A DNA stretch of 57,903 nt from CAWJPY01 sp963844865 (GCA_963844865.1 CAWJPY010000027.1:1-57903), one strand, 5' to 3'; numbered from the stretch's first letter, positions 40,168-53,319 are shown. Numbers and translations are program-made. The notes: generated from the letters alone by a model not told the origin.

Positions 40168-40605
40168 TTATCCCTTTCCAGAAGGGTTACCCGTCTCGAG
40201 CTGCTCGAGCAGGTTGATTGCCACGGCGACGAGGTCGGCGTCGGTGACGATGCCAGTGAATCTGCCCTCTGTCATGACGGCGAGGCAACTGTACTTGTGC
40301 TTTTCGAGGAACAGCGCAGCTTGACGGAGGTTCGCGTCCGCCTCCACGGTCACCACGTCTCGCGTCATGATCTCTTCGAGCGGGATGGTTGCAGGGTCCC
40401 GGCGCGCGGCTTCGACACGCAGTGTCGAGTCGAGCGCGGCCAGGACATCGTGACGGGTGACGAGGCCTTCCAGGTTGCCTTCGCCATCCACGATGGGAAT
40501 GTGGCGGATCGACTTCTCAGCCATGACGCGAATCGCATCGGCCAGGGTCGCTGTCGCTGGCAGCGTGTGCAGCCCGGTCGTCATGATCTCGTCGACGGTT
40601 ATCAT
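40168..40605 (-). CDS. Two-CBS-domain protein
   Basis: 145 residues from ATG 40605 (ribosome site GGGGGG-A; a further ATG at 40620 is possible). Two tandem CBS motifs: ITVDEIMTTGLHTLPATATL with IRHIPIVDGEGNLEGLVTRHD, and LEEIMTRDVVTVEADANL with SCLAVMTEGRFTGIVTDAD. Such Bateman modules bind adenosyl nucleotides and control partner enzymes or channels; stand-alone copies often act in stress or energy sensing. Partner not evident. Confidence 0.93.
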   Translation of the reverse strand: MITVDEIMTTGLHTLPATATLADAIRVMAEKSIRHIPIVDGEGNLEGLVTRHDVLAALDSTLRVEAARRDPATIPLEEIMTRDVVTVEADANLRQAALFLEKHKYSCLAVMTEGRFTGIVTDADLVAVAINLLEQLETGNPSGKG

Positions 40606-41221
40606 CGGTCCCCCCCGCATCTCGATGCGCTGTCACGAGACATGCTTGGATTGGATGCGCCCCGAGACTCTAACACGATGCGGCGCCAGGGGGGATTTCC
40701 GCTCCCGCGGCCCGAGGATCTGACGTACCGGTGCCGTAACCCTCATGAGCACCAATCCAACCCCACGTGAAACTCACGCCAGATGTGCCATGTGGACTCG
40801 GTGGCCTTGGTTTCTGTGACCGAAGGCATCCTCAGGTACTGAAGCAGGTCGGCCGGCTTGTCACGGCGCAGTGCGGAGCACGAAGCCGGAAGAGGGAGCA
40901 GGCCGGCCGACAGCCACACGCAGGCGGGCTCACCACGAATCTCCGCGTCCCTGAACCCCATCCACTCTGCGCTTCAGGGTCCGTTGCCATGCGTTCTCAA
41001 GCCTCGTCGCTGAGCCGCTTCGCGCTCTGTGCAGCCATCCGTCGCGCTCGCCAACGAAGATGAGCCACCGTCGACTTGATGCCCCACTGACAGGGCGCCG
41101 GACACACCATTCCGTCATCTCCTCAGATGGCCGGGGGCCGTCCTTCGTTTCGATGGACGGAAGAGAAGAATGACCGCTGTCGCAGGACTGCAACTCATTG
41201 GAAGCATGAGAAATCTGTCTG
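40606..41221. other. Gene-free stretch upstream of groESL
   Basis: About 600 bp before the groESL promoter, no recognised gene. A minus-strand frame 40743-40961 (72 codons) has no family likeness and no ribosome site and is not called. No CIRCE inverted repeat is seen. Confidence 0.5.
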
Positions 41222-41237
41222 TGGCCAGGAACTTGCA
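41222..41237 (+). promoter_or_regulatory. Sigma-54 promoter upstream of groES
   Basis: TGGCCAGGAACTTGCA: GG and GC of the -24/-12 elements at exact spacing (TGGC-N7-TTGC). The preceding TCTG and the upstream GCAAC motif are shared with the promoter at 46793. Leader to the groES ATG would be about 213 bases. Confidence 0.75.
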
Positions 41238-41461
41238 GGACAAGTGGCCGTTGGGCAAGCCTGATCGCACGCGCGCTCGGTTCCGGAGGCCCCGACGGCA
41301 TTCGCGGAGAGATCAGAGGAACAGCCGTGCGACAGCGACGAGGGATCCGCGGGGGGCGACCAACCGGTGCGTAGCGCCCCGCGCGGAACACCAATGGACG
41401 AATGGACAACCAACGGCACCGGGTGCCGAGAATCAAACAACTGTCGAAGGGAGAGAGGGAC

Positions 41462-41755
41462 ATGAAGATCAAACCTCTGTACGACCGAGTCCTCGTGAAG
41501 CGCATCGATCCCAAGGAAGAGGTTCGCGGCGGGATCATCATCCCGGACACCGCGAAGGAGAAGCCCCTGGAGGCCGAGGTGGTGGCGGTGGGCGACGGCA
41601 AGCTGGACGAGAACGGCAAGCGGCTCCCGATGTCGGTGAAGAAGGGCGACCGCGTCCTCATCGGCAAGTACTCCGGCCAGGACATCAAGATCGACGACGA
41701 CGAGCACACGATCCTGCGCGAGGACGAGATCCTCGCCATCGTGGTGAAGAAGTAA
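41462..41755 (+). CDS. groES: Co-chaperonin GroES
   Basis: 97 residues. IKPLYDRVLVKRIDPKEEVRGG, mobile loop GGIIIPDTAKEKPLEAEVVAVG and KKGDRVLIGKYSG are canonical. Caps GroEL and drives folding of cytoplasmic clients. ATG 41462 with AGGGAGAGAGG. Eleven bases before groEL, one operon. Confidence 0.98.
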   Translation: MKIKPLYDRVLVKRIDPKEEVRGGIIIPDTAKEKPLEAEVVAVGDGKLDENGKRLPMSVKKGDRVLIGKYSGQDIKIDDDEHTILREDEILAIVVKK

Positions 41756-41766
41756 GGGAGGCGAGC

Positions 41767-43413
<1,647 letters not shown>

Positions 43414-43667
43414 TGAGCCTACCCGCCGTCGTGCATTCCAGCCTGGTTCCGTGCCATGACGCCCCGGGAGAGTTCCACATGAACAGAGATTCGATGACGT
43501 GCGGCCAGGGCCTCAGGGGAGCGCGGGACACGTGCCGTGAGCTGGCCGCAGCAGTGTTCCCGATCGTTGGTATCCCCATCCGCTGCAGCTCACGCTCGGC
43601 CGTTGATCTCGCGGCGGATGGGAATGGAGAGATGAGAACAGCGGGAACCGAGAAAGGAGACGGGAAA

Positions 43668-44735
43668 ATGGACAGGTTGAGCACCGGCCGTGGAGATCTC
43701 CAGGCGACTGCACTCGAGAGTCTGCGCGAGCCTTCAGCGCGCCTTGCACCCTCTGGCGGCAAGGGCGGATCCAGGAGTGCGCTGCCGCGACGACGGACCG
43801 GCTTCTGCAGGTGGCTGGTCCTTGCTGCGTTCCTCGGCATCACGCCGATCGTAGCCACCGCGCAGGCCGACACGGGAGAAGCTGCATTGAATTCCCACGC
43901 GAAGCGCTACGGAGGTGGATGGGAGTGCGACTGGGGGTATCGCAACGTCGATCAGCTTTGCGTGGCCGTTCAGGTGCCTCCGAACGCTCATCTCAACTAC
44001 TCCGGTGACGGATGGCAGTGCGACCGGAGTTACCGGGAGGTCAATGGGGCCTGCGCCGTGGTCGAAGTGCCTGCAAACGCTTTCCTGAACTCCCGCGGCA
44101 GTGGATGGGAGTGCGATCGCGGCTACGCGGAGGTGGGCCAACACTGCGTCCTGATCGAGGTCCCTGCGAACGCCTACCTGGTGGACTCCTACGGGAGGAA
44201 GGGATGGGAGTGCGATCGCGGCTACGCGGAGGTGGGCCAAAAATGTGCCCTGATCGAGGTCCCTGCGAACGCCTATCTGGTGGACGCCTACGGGAGAACA
44301 GGATGGGAATGTGATCGAGGCTATCGGCAAGCAGACCAGTCTTGCGTGCCCATCACGGTCCCTGCAGGCGGTTACCTTGATGATTCTGGAGATGGTTGGA
44401 AATGTGAGCGGGGCTTCCGGCGCAGCGGCAGCTCCTGCGTGCCTGTCAAGCTCCCGCCGCACGCCCATCTCGCGCGATCGGGAAGCGACTGGGAATGCGG
44501 TCGGGGATTCCAAAGGAGCGACGATTCCTGCGTCGCGGTTGAGGTGCCTCAGCACGGCTATCTGGCCTCATCCGGCCGCGACTGGGTATGCGAGCGTGGT
44601 TTCGTGAAGGACGGTGGTTCCTGCGTGGCCCTGGTGGTACCGGCGAAGGCCCACCTTGGTTACTCGGGCAACGATTGGACCTGCGACCCGGGCTATCAGC
44701 GCCAGGGGGAGAGTTGTGCACAGAACGAAGGATAG
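43668..44735 (+). CDS. Secreted Cys-rich protein with nine GWxCDRGY repeats
   Basis: 355 residues from ATG 43668 (ribosome site AAAGGAGA); the frame is open upstream but that part looks non-coding. A membrane/signal segment (FCRWLVLAAFLGITPIVATAQA) at about 48-69, then nine repeats of about 30-34 residues, each GWECDRGY-x5-QxCVxIEVPANAYLxxSG. Every repeat has two Cys, probably one disulfide each. Repeats 3 and 4 are nearly identical in DNA (44103-44265), showing recent expansion. Exported repeat protein of unknown role; similar GWECNRGY proteins occur sporadically in bacteria. Between groEL and the sigma-54 activator. Confidence 0.8.
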   Translation: MDRLSTGRGDLQATALESLREPSARLAPSGGKGGSRSALPRRRTGFCRWLVLAAFLGITPIVATAQADTGEAALNSHAKRYGGGWECDWGYRNVDQLCVAVQVPPNAHLNYSGDGWQCDRSYREVNGACAVVEVPANAFLNSRGSGWECDRGYAEVGQHCVLIEVPANAYLVDSYGRKGWECDRGYAEVGQKCALIEVPANAYLVDAYGRTGWECDRGYRQADQSCVPITVPAGGYLDDSGDGWKCERGFRRSGSSCVPVKLPPHAHLARSGSDWECGRGFQRSDDSCVAVEVPQHGYLASSGRDWVCERGFVKDGGSCVALVVPAKAHLGYSGNDWTCDPGYQRQGESCAQNEG

Positions 44736-45032
44736 AGGACAGCCATCAGTCTGATGTGACCAGGACGATGCTCCGAGACGCATCTGTAGAGCTCGGGACT
44801 GGTTGAAGGTCAATCCGAAAACGACCCGGCCCAAACCGTTGCAGGAACCGGCCGGAGAGCCCTCGACAGGAGTCGTCGACACGGGGGGCCGGCGCCCCTC
44901 TCTCGGATCAGGCCAAGACCCTGGAGGCCCTCGACAACGCCGCGAGGGACTCTCGATCGGATGCTCCTCAGGTCGACGACATGACAGCGATCACCTGCAA
45001 GGTCGAGGGATCGTGAGTCGATGCCTCCCCCG
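44736..45032. other. 297-bp gap between convergent genes
   Basis: Between the repeat protein and the sigma-54 activator stops. No gene and no clear terminator. Confidence 0.4.
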
Positions 45033-46684
<1,652 letters not shown>

Positions 46685-46697
46685 CGGCCACCCCTTT

Positions 46698-46732
46698 CAT
46701 TTTGAAGTGACTCTACCTCATTTTGATCGAAC
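46698..46732. promoter_or_regulatory. Upstream activator sites between the sigma-54 activator and the radical SAM gene
   Basis: CATTTTGA occurs at 46698-46705 and again at 46719-46726, exactly 21 bp (two helical turns) apart, on the same face of DNA. The second is part of CCTCATTTTGATCGAAC, which recurs as CCTCCTTTTGATTGAAC at 50704-50720. 67-95 bp upstream of the -24 box, a usual place for enhancer-binding proteins. Confidence 0.55.
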
Positions 46733-46792
46733 AGGCGAGGAGAGGGGTGGTCTCCATTACGCAACCACCTGCCATCAAGCGCGCACTGTCTG

Positions 46793-46808
46793 TGGCCAGG
46801 AGATTGCA
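46793..46808 (+). promoter_or_regulatory. Sigma-54 promoter of the radical SAM gene
   Basis: TGGCCAGGAGATTGCA with exact -24/-12 spacing. ATCAAGCG starts 19 bases upstream, as at the 50781 promoter. Leader about 85 bases. Confidence 0.8.
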
Positions 46809-46902
46809 GAGGAGACGACGAGGCCGCTCCCACCCCGCTCTGGTCCGCGCCCAGGTCCAGTGGCCAGAACATCGCGTCGGTGGGAAGATCGGAGGGACAG
46901 AA

Positions 46903-49330
46903 ATGAAAGACAACGCCAGCTCTCGCGGGCCCGGCCGTCAGCAATCTGGCGCCCGCGCGGCCCGTGTGACGATCGCACGCTCTCGTGACGCGGTGGCGGA
47001 GACGGGGCCACGGAATCCGGTGACACGGGAAGGAACGTCACCATCGAAGCCACGTGCTCTGCTGGTCTACCCCGAGCTTCCCCCTTCCTATTGGGGATTC
47101 CAGTACGCCACTCGAGCTCATCGGCAAGCGGTCGGCGATGCCGCCGCTGGGGCTGCTGACCGTAGCGGCGATGTTCCCCGTCCTGGCGAGCTCCGCCTGG
47201 TGGACATGAACGTCGACCGCGCTGCACGGACGAGGACCTGGACGTGGGCCGATCTCGTCCTCACCTCGACCATGGTCGTCCAGCGCCGGTCGCTGCGCGA
47301 CGTGATCGCGCGCTGCCACCGCGGTCGGCAAGCCGATGGTGGTCGGCGGGCCGCACCCGACCTCGTTCTCCGCCGAGATCGCCGGCGCCGACATCTACCT
47401 GCTGGGGAGGTCGAGGAGACCTTCCCGCGCTTTCTCGCCGACTGGGAGGGGCGGGCCGAGGCGCCTCTACGGCCGGAGGAGAGGCCGCCGATCACCCTGA
47501 CGCCGGTCCCGCGCTTCGACCTCCTCGACCTCGACGCGTACTCGTCCATGGCGCTCCAGTTCTCGCGCGGGCTGCCCGTTCAACTGCGAGTTCTGCGACA
47601 TCACCAAGCTCTTCGGCCGGGTTCCGCGGACCAAGTCCAACGCGCAGATGCTCGCCGAGCTCGACCGCCTCTACGAGCTCGGCTGGCGGGGCGCGGTCTT
47701 CCTGGTCGACGACAACTTCATCGGCAACCGGCGCGAGGCGCTGCGCCTGCTGCCGGCTGTCGCCGCCTGGCAACGCGAGCGCGGCCTACCCCTTCGACCT
47801 CTACACCGAGGCGAGCGTCAACCTGGCCAAGCACGAGCCCCTCATGGACGCCATGGTCGACGCGGGGTTCACGCATGGTGTTCCTGGGCATCGAGAGCCC
47901 GAACCCCGACGGCGCTCGAGCGGACCCGAAGGTCGCAGAACACCGAGCCGCGGCGACGACGACTATCTCCTCCACGCCGTGCGCGCGATCCAGGGCAAGG
48001 GGATCGAGGTGACCGGCGGCTTCATCCTCGGGCTGGACGGCGACGGCCGCGAGGTCTTCGACGCCCAGATCGCCTTCATCCAGGAGGCGGGATCCCCATG
48101 GCCATGGTCGGGCTGCTCCCGCCGCTGCGCGGCACCGACCTCTACGCCCGGCTCGAGCCGAGGGCCGCCTGCTCGGCGAGTCCAGCGGCAACAACGTGGA
48201 GATCGCCCTCAACTTCCGGCCGCGAGCTCGACCGCGAGGTGCTGATCGAGGGCTACCGGCGGGTCCTCTTGTCGCTGTACGGTCCGCGGCTCTCCAGCTA
48301 CTTCGCGCGCTGTCGGACGCTGCTCGCTCGGCTCCGCCCCCGGCCACCGCGGAGCCGACGACCGACCCGGGCCGAGATTGCAGGATTTCTCCGCTCCATC
48401 TGGCTGCAGCTCTTCTCACGCCAGGGCCCGGCCTATGTGAGGTTCCTCGCCGGGGTTCTCCTCACCCACCCGTCGCAGTTCGCCGCTGCGGCGCACATGG
48501 CAATGAAAGGTCGTCATTTCCAGCGCTTCACTCAGCAGATGCTCGCGACCCACGCCTTCCAGGCCGCGGCCTTCGAAGCGTACGCTCGGGTGGAGGCGCT
48601 TGCCGAGCGCTCCGCGATCATGTCGCCTCGGGAGCAGGCCGCCGTCAGGCGACAGGCTTCGCGGGCGCGCCACCGGCTGCACCGCTTGCACCGACGTCTG
48701 CGTCCGGAGTTCCGGAAGAACCTGGTGCCCGACTGGGCGTGGATCGAGACGGCGCTGTGTGAGCTGCCGCGGGAGGCCGTCGGGCTCGATCTCGTGCGGC
48801 GCTGGACACCCAGGTTCCGCGATTGGTTCGCCGGCGCTGCCTGGCGCCGGGTGCTCCAACGGTCGGGCTATGCGCCGGCCAGGCTCGAGGCCTGCGCCAC
48901 GAAGGCGCCGACCGTGGCGATCGCCCCGCTTGTCGAGCAGGGGCGACTTCGCCGGTCGCTCGAGCAGCTCTTCCGGGAGCTCGGGGTGCAACTCGAGACG
49001 ACGCGCGACCAGCTCGCCTTGGTCGGCGAGGCCGGGCTCACCATGATCGACGCATTGGGCGAGCAGGAGGCACGCCTGAGCGAGTACCTGCGTGCGATCG
49101 CGCACCGGGTCGACATCCTCGTCGTGCCCCTGGCCGACGGGACGGACGCCATCGGAGACTATGTCCAGGTGCTGGCGACCCGTGCCGAGGAGCTACCGCG
49201 ACTTGTCTGTGTCGGTCTGGAAGGAGGCCGCCGCGAGCTGCGACGTCGCCTGATCGCGCTCGGCATCGCGCTGACCGGCGACGCCGCCCGCGCCGAGATC
49301 GCCACCGAGCGCGCCTGTGCGTTCATCTAA
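46903..49330 (+). pseudogene. B12-binding radical SAM protein (DUF4070-type), N-terminal half heavily frameshifted
   Basis: About 800 residues if repaired. Start ATG 46903 after GGAGGGA. A cobalamin-binding-like domain (ALLVYPELPPSYWGFQYATR, WADLVLTSTMVVQRRSL, KPMVVGGPHPTSFSAEIAGA) is followed by the radical SAM cluster motif GCPFNCEFCDI at about 47568, one extra C breaking the frame, and SAM-domain pieces FLVDDNFIGNRREALRLLP and GIEVTGGFILGLDGDG. DUF4070 then follows (RGTDLYARLE, ELDREVLIEGYRRVLLSLYG), and a C-terminal extension of about 300 residues ending ERACAFI. Some ten single-base shifts lie between 47110 and 48230 and none after. Reads as an intact family member damaged by indels. Driven by the sigma-54 promoter at 46793. 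Substrate unknown. Confidence 0.85.
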
Positions 49331-49494
49331 TCCCAGGGCGCCCGGCCCCGCTCACCTGGCTGGGCCGGCCCCGCAACAATCGACGCAGCGGCGAAGGAAG
49401 AACGCCCGCGGCCCGACACACCGCCCCGGTGGGCAGGATTCCGGGGATTCCGATTGGTTTGGCGGGCCAGCCGGCGAGGCCGGTTCGACCCCTG

Positions 49495-50588
49495 TCACAG
49501 GTCGACGCCGAGGCTCGCTCCGATCGAGAGCGCAGCCTCGATCAGCGGAGAGTCCCTGGGCACGAACTTCTGCCGGCCCATGACCCTCTCGATGGGCACG
49601 GCCACGATCTCCTCCCCCTTCGTCGCGACCATGTGGTTGAACGTGCCCTCGGCCACGAGCTCCATCGACTTGACCGCAAGCCGGGTGGCGAGTATCCGAT
49701 CCGCCGAGCTCGGCGTTCCTCCTCGCTGGAGGTGACCGAGCTGGGCCACCCGGCACTCGATGTCCGTGGCTTCCTCGATCTGGCGCGCTATCTGGTGGCT
49801 GATTCCCCCAGCCGAACCGGCTCGGGGCTGTCTGCGACGATCCTGTCGACCACCTGCCGGCCCCCTTTCGGCCTCGCCCCCTCAGCCACCACCACGATGC
49901 TGAAGCGCTTCCCGAAGCGGCTGCGCTGGCGCGCGACGCGGACGATCTCGTCCAGCTCGTACGGGAGCTCCGGAATCAGGACCACGTCACCTCCTCCGGC
50001 GAGGCCGGACTCCAGTGCCAGCCAGCCCACGTTGCGCCCCATGACCTCCACGATCATCACGCGGTGGTGGGACTGGGCGGTGGTGTGCAGCCGATCGATG
50101 GCTTCGGTGGCGACCTGGCGGGCGCTGTCGAACCCGAAGGTGGTGTCGGTCTCCACCAGGTCCTTGTCGATCGTCTTGGGAATCCCGATCACGTTGGCGC
50201 CCTTTTCCGCCAGCATTCCGGCGATCGTCATGGTCCCGTCGCCGCCGACCGTGATCAGTGCCTCCAACTCCAGGTCCCTGTACAGGGCCATGGTCTGGTC
50301 GGAAACGTCCCTTACGGTCCGTTCCCCGTTCTCGATCACGATGTGCTCAAACGGGTTCGCCCTGTTGCTCGCGCCGAGGATCGTGCCCCCCTGCGTCAGG
50401 ATGCCCGACACGCTCTCGTACGTCAGCGCGGTGAATCGGCTTTCGATCAACCCCTCGAATCCATCGTGAAAACCGAGCACGTCGATCCCGTACGTGTTGC
50501 GAGCCGTCTTTGTCACCCCCCTGATGACGGCGTTCAGGCCAGGGCAGTCCCCGCCGCCGGTCAGGATGCCGATTCTCCGCTTGGTCAT
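49495..50588 (-). CDS. pfkA: 6-phosphofructokinase, one frameshift
   Basis: About 364 residues. ATG 50588 (GGGGAGGAC upstream). TGGGDCPGLNAVIRG, GGDGTMTIAG, PKTIDKDL, MIVEVMGRNVGWLA and LIPELPYELDEI are PFK landmarks; TIDKDL carries the catalytic base Asp. The donor position has Gly in GGDG (ATP type) but Lys in PKTID (seen with PPi enzymes and some ATP clade-X enzymes), so the phosphoryl donor is unsettled. A run of five Gs on the coding strand at 49805-49809 is one G short, breaking the frame before ISHQIARQIEEATDIECR; adding it restores the protein to RGGTPSSADR and the end. Glycolysis, cytoplasm. Confidence 0.92.
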
Positions 50589-50703
50589 GCCCTGTCCTCC
50601 CCGAAGCCCTTGGCTGTCCCCGTGAGGACACAGTCTATACCCGGTCCGCGGCGGCGCTCCTGCTCTCCTCGCGCGCCGTTCTTCATCTGCGGAAGGCACT
50701 CCA

Positions 50704-50796
50704 CCTCCTTTTGATTGAACTCCCGAACGGTGGACCTCTCCACGAGACGCAACCATCCAGAATCAAGCGTGATCCACCTGTGGCATGGAGCTTGCA
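50704..50796 (+). promoter_or_regulatory. Sigma-54 promoter and activator site of the TPR gene
   Basis: TGGCATGGAGCTTGCA (50781-50796) with exact -24/-12 spacing; ATCAAGCG at 50762, 19 bases upstream; ACGCAACCA at 50747; enhancer-like CCTCCTTTTGATTGAAC at 50704. All four parts match the 46716-46808 region in order. Confidence 0.78.
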
Positions 50797-50912
50797 TGGA
50801 TGACTGCATGGCCGCAGCGATCCTGATCAGAGTCGCGCCCGATTCCAGTCAGACGCGCCGCCGTCGAGCTCGGATTCGCCGCCGTGGGCGGTGCCGGAAG
50901 CGTGGAGAAATC

Positions 50913-52166
50913 ATGATCCCGTCGCGCAGACTTTTCGTGGTCACCGCCGTGGCGGTGGCAGTCGTACTGCTAGCCGGACCTGTCGCCGCCGACTGGAGCG
51001 CAGGTGTCGATCTCTACAACCTGGGCCGTTTCGCCGAGGCTGCCGAGCACTTCCAGGCGGTGGTGAAGTCGAACCCCAACTGGCCGGGCGGCTATCTGAT
51101 GCTCGGCCGCTGCCAGCTCGCCCTGGAGCAGCCCAGCGAGGCCCTCGACAGCCTCCGGGTGGCCGTGAGGCTGGCTCCCGGCGACCCCGCCAACGCCGCC
51201 ACCCTGAGCCGGGCGTTGATGGCCGTGGACCGTCACACCGAGGCCCGGGAGCTCCTCGAAGGACTCGATCTCGAAGAGCTGAGCCCGGCCTGGAAGGTGG
51301 AAATGGCACGCATGCTGGCGCGTTGCCTGCTCGCCGAGGAGCGCACTGCCGATGCCGTGGCAGTGCTGGAGGCGCGCCTGGCCGACGCCCCGGACAGCGC
51401 TGCCTTGCAGCGGGCGATCGCCGCCGCCTACCAGGCGGCAGGTGATCCCGCGGCCGCCCTCGACCACCTGGCCCGGGCGTTCGCCCTCGACCCGGACGAC
51501 CTGACCAGCGGCCGCGCCGCAGCGATCACCGCCCTGACACTGGCGACCGCCGCGGACGACGACGAGCTCGCGGCGAGCCTGTACGGCCGCGCTCTCGAGC
51601 TCGCCGCCAAGGTGGCGACCGCCGCACCAGAGTACGAGAACGTTCTGCTCGCCGGCGAGGCGGCCTCCGAGGCAAACCAGCCGGAGGTCGCCGCCAAGTG
51701 GTTCGCTGCGGCGGTGAAAGAGCGAGGAGAGGATCCAGTGGCCCGCTACCAACTCGGCCGCACCCTCGCCTCCCTTGACCGGGGCGACGAGGCCATCGGC
51801 CACCTGCGGGCGGCGCTCGGCACCGCGCCCGACGCCGAGTTGGCGGTGCGCATCCACGGCCAGCTCGGCCGCCTGCTGGCCTGCCACCTGGAGCTCCCCG
51901 AGGCCGCGCGCCACTACCGGGCTGCAGGTGACGACGCGCATGCCGGGCGGATCGACGAGCTCGCCGCCAGCTTCGACGAGGCGCTGGGCCGGCTCGCCGC
52001 CCTGCGCGACGGGGCCGCCGAGTTGGCTGCAATGGAGACTGAGCTGGAGGCGCTCGGCGATGCCGACGGGGTGACGGCGGTTGCCGGCCGCAGGGAAGCC
52101 ATGGGCCGGGAGGCCGCCGGAATCGAGGACAACCTGTCTGAGGTCCGCGCCGCTCTGTGCCAGTAA
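50913..52166 (+). CDS. Periplasmic TPR-repeat protein
   Basis: 417 residues, intact. Signal peptide (RLFVVTAVAVAVVLLAGPVAA) then about nine TPR units (VDLYNLGRFAEAAEHFQAVV, GYLMLGRCQLALEQPSEALD, IAAAYQAAGDPAAALDHLARA, YQLGRTLASLDRGDEAIGHL), ending in a coiled helix with few Cys. Acts as scaffold; partners unknown. Its promoter ties it to the radical SAM gene and groESL, suggesting an envelope part of the same response. Confidence 0.85.
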   Translation: MIPSRRLFVVTAVAVAVVLLAGPVAADWSAGVDLYNLGRFAEAAEHFQAVVKSNPNWPGGYLMLGRCQLALEQPSEALDSLRVAVRLAPGDPANAATLSRALMAVDRHTEARELLEGLDLEELSPAWKVEMARMLARCLLAEERTADAVAVLEARLADAPDSAALQRAIAAAYQAAGDPAAALDHLARAFALDPDDLTSGRAAAITALTLATAADDDELAASLYGRALELAAKVATAAPEYENVLLAGEAASEANQPEVAAKWFAAAVKERGEDPVARYQLGRTLASLDRGDEAIGHLRAALGTAPDAELAVRIHGQLGRLLACHLELPEAARHYRAAGDDAHAGRIDELAASFDEALGRLAALRDGAAELAAMETELEALGDADGVTAVAGRREAMGREAAGIEDNLSEVRAALCQ

Positions 52167-52204
52167 CCCCAACGAGAAACGAAGAGCTTCTGACTGTCGC
52201 CGCA

Positions 52205-52288
52205 TGCGTAGTTCCTACCTGAGCTGCGGTGGGTGCTTCCCAGGTAGAAACTGCGCTTCACGGCCGGGCGGCAGGGGACTAGATTCTG
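52205..52288 (+). promoter_or_regulatory. Duplicated promoter module, copy 1
   Basis: GCGTAGTTCCTACCTGAG, inverted repeat CTACCTG (52215) / CAGGTAG (52241), then GCGCTTCACG and GGGACTAGATTC. TTCACG (52257) and CTAGATT (52279) are 16 bases apart, a candidate -35/-10. Matches copy 2 at 56014-56097 almost throughout. Confidence 0.7.
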
Positions 52289-52387
52289 GATGTGTCTCAA
52301 AATCCTGCTCTGCGGATGCGCCGGCTCTCGGTCCGCTACGCGTCACCGCATTCACAAGAAGGGCCGTCGAAAGAAAGAAGGTGCTCT

Positions 52388-53249
52388 ATGAAACGCACAG
52401 TGATCGTGGCCGTCCTCGGTTTGGCCTTGGTAGCGCTCGTCGCGACGACTGCAGCTGCGGAACAGCTGACGCTCAACTCCATCTTGGCGGCCCAGCAGTC
52501 CGGCTCCCCGGCCGACGGGATCATCGCCATGGTCAACAACCCGGCCAACACCGTCGCCATGACGGCCGGAGATCTCGTCACGCTGCGGAATGCAGGCGTG
52601 TCGGAGGCGGTCATCGCCGCGATCTGGGCCCATGTCCCCTCGCCGGCGGCGGCGCAGCCACTGCTTCGACCCGACGATGTCCGTCTCGTCGAGCTGGTGA
52701 GCCTGATCAACTCGGGGATGTCCGAGTCCATCATCAACGACCAGATCGGGCAGTCGCAGCGAGACTACAGCCTGTCGGTCAACGACCTTCTCTACCTCAA
52801 ACAGAACGGCGCTGAGGAGTCGACCATCGCGGCCTTGATGGCGACCCCTGCCGGTCTCTCTGCCGCGCCGGCGATGGCTCCTCCGGCCGACCTGGCCTTC
52901 GACAACCTGGTGCTCGTGAAGACGGGGCTCTTGCGGTTCTTCAGGAAGGACCACCCGGGTCGCCTGGTCATGGACGGTGACACCCTCCGGTGGGAGGATG
53001 GCCGTGGCTCAGAGGGAGAGCTTCCAGTTCCAGACGACGGGTATCAAAGAGGTGTGGTTGACCTGTGAGGCGCGGTCCTCTGGGAACTTCTGCCACCAGA
53101 TCAACTTCCAGATCGTGAAGGGCGACCGTTACCGGTTCCAGGACAGCGGCCGCGAGTCGGGATCCAACGCAGCCGTCCTCGATGTCATGGAGGCGCTGCG
53201 CGCCCATTTCCCGCGCCTCACGTTCGGTACACCGAGCGTCGGCGACTGA
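52388..53249 (+). CDS. Secreted protein with two short helical repeats and a PH/GRAM-like C-terminal domain, one frameshift
   Basis: About 287 residues. Signal peptide MKRTVIVAVLGLALVALVATTAAA. Two related units: DLVTLRNAGVSEAVIAAIWA and DLLYLKQNGAEESTIAALMA, each a helical DLxxLxxxGxxExxIxAxM motif. The C-terminal beta domain: LVLVKTGLLRFFRKDHPGRL, then (after a one-base shift at about 53018) ESFQFQTTGIKEVWLTCEA and FCHQINFQIVKGDRYRFQD. Function unknown. First gene of the stress cluster behind promoter copy 1. Confidence 0.78.
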
Positions 53250-53319
53250 CCTTGTGAAACGGCCGCGCACGACCTATGAGGCGTCGACAGGAAGCCTCGG
53301 GATCCGTAAAGGAGAGCTC

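Noticed and set aside
40743..40961. 72-codon minus-strand frame upstream of groESL
   Set aside because: No ribosome site, no recognisable family, and codon pattern not convincing.
41238..41461. CIRCE element before groES
   Set aside because: Neither TTAGCACTC nor GAGTGCTAA, nor a close variant, is present.
43990..44735. Repeat array mistaken for CRISPR
   Set aside because: The repeats are in-frame protein repeats of about 100 bases without spacers; they code GWxCDRGY units.
49465..49495. GGCCGGTTCGACCCC, tRNA-like
   Set aside because: No cloverleaf could be built upstream; overlaps the end of the phosphofructokinase gene.
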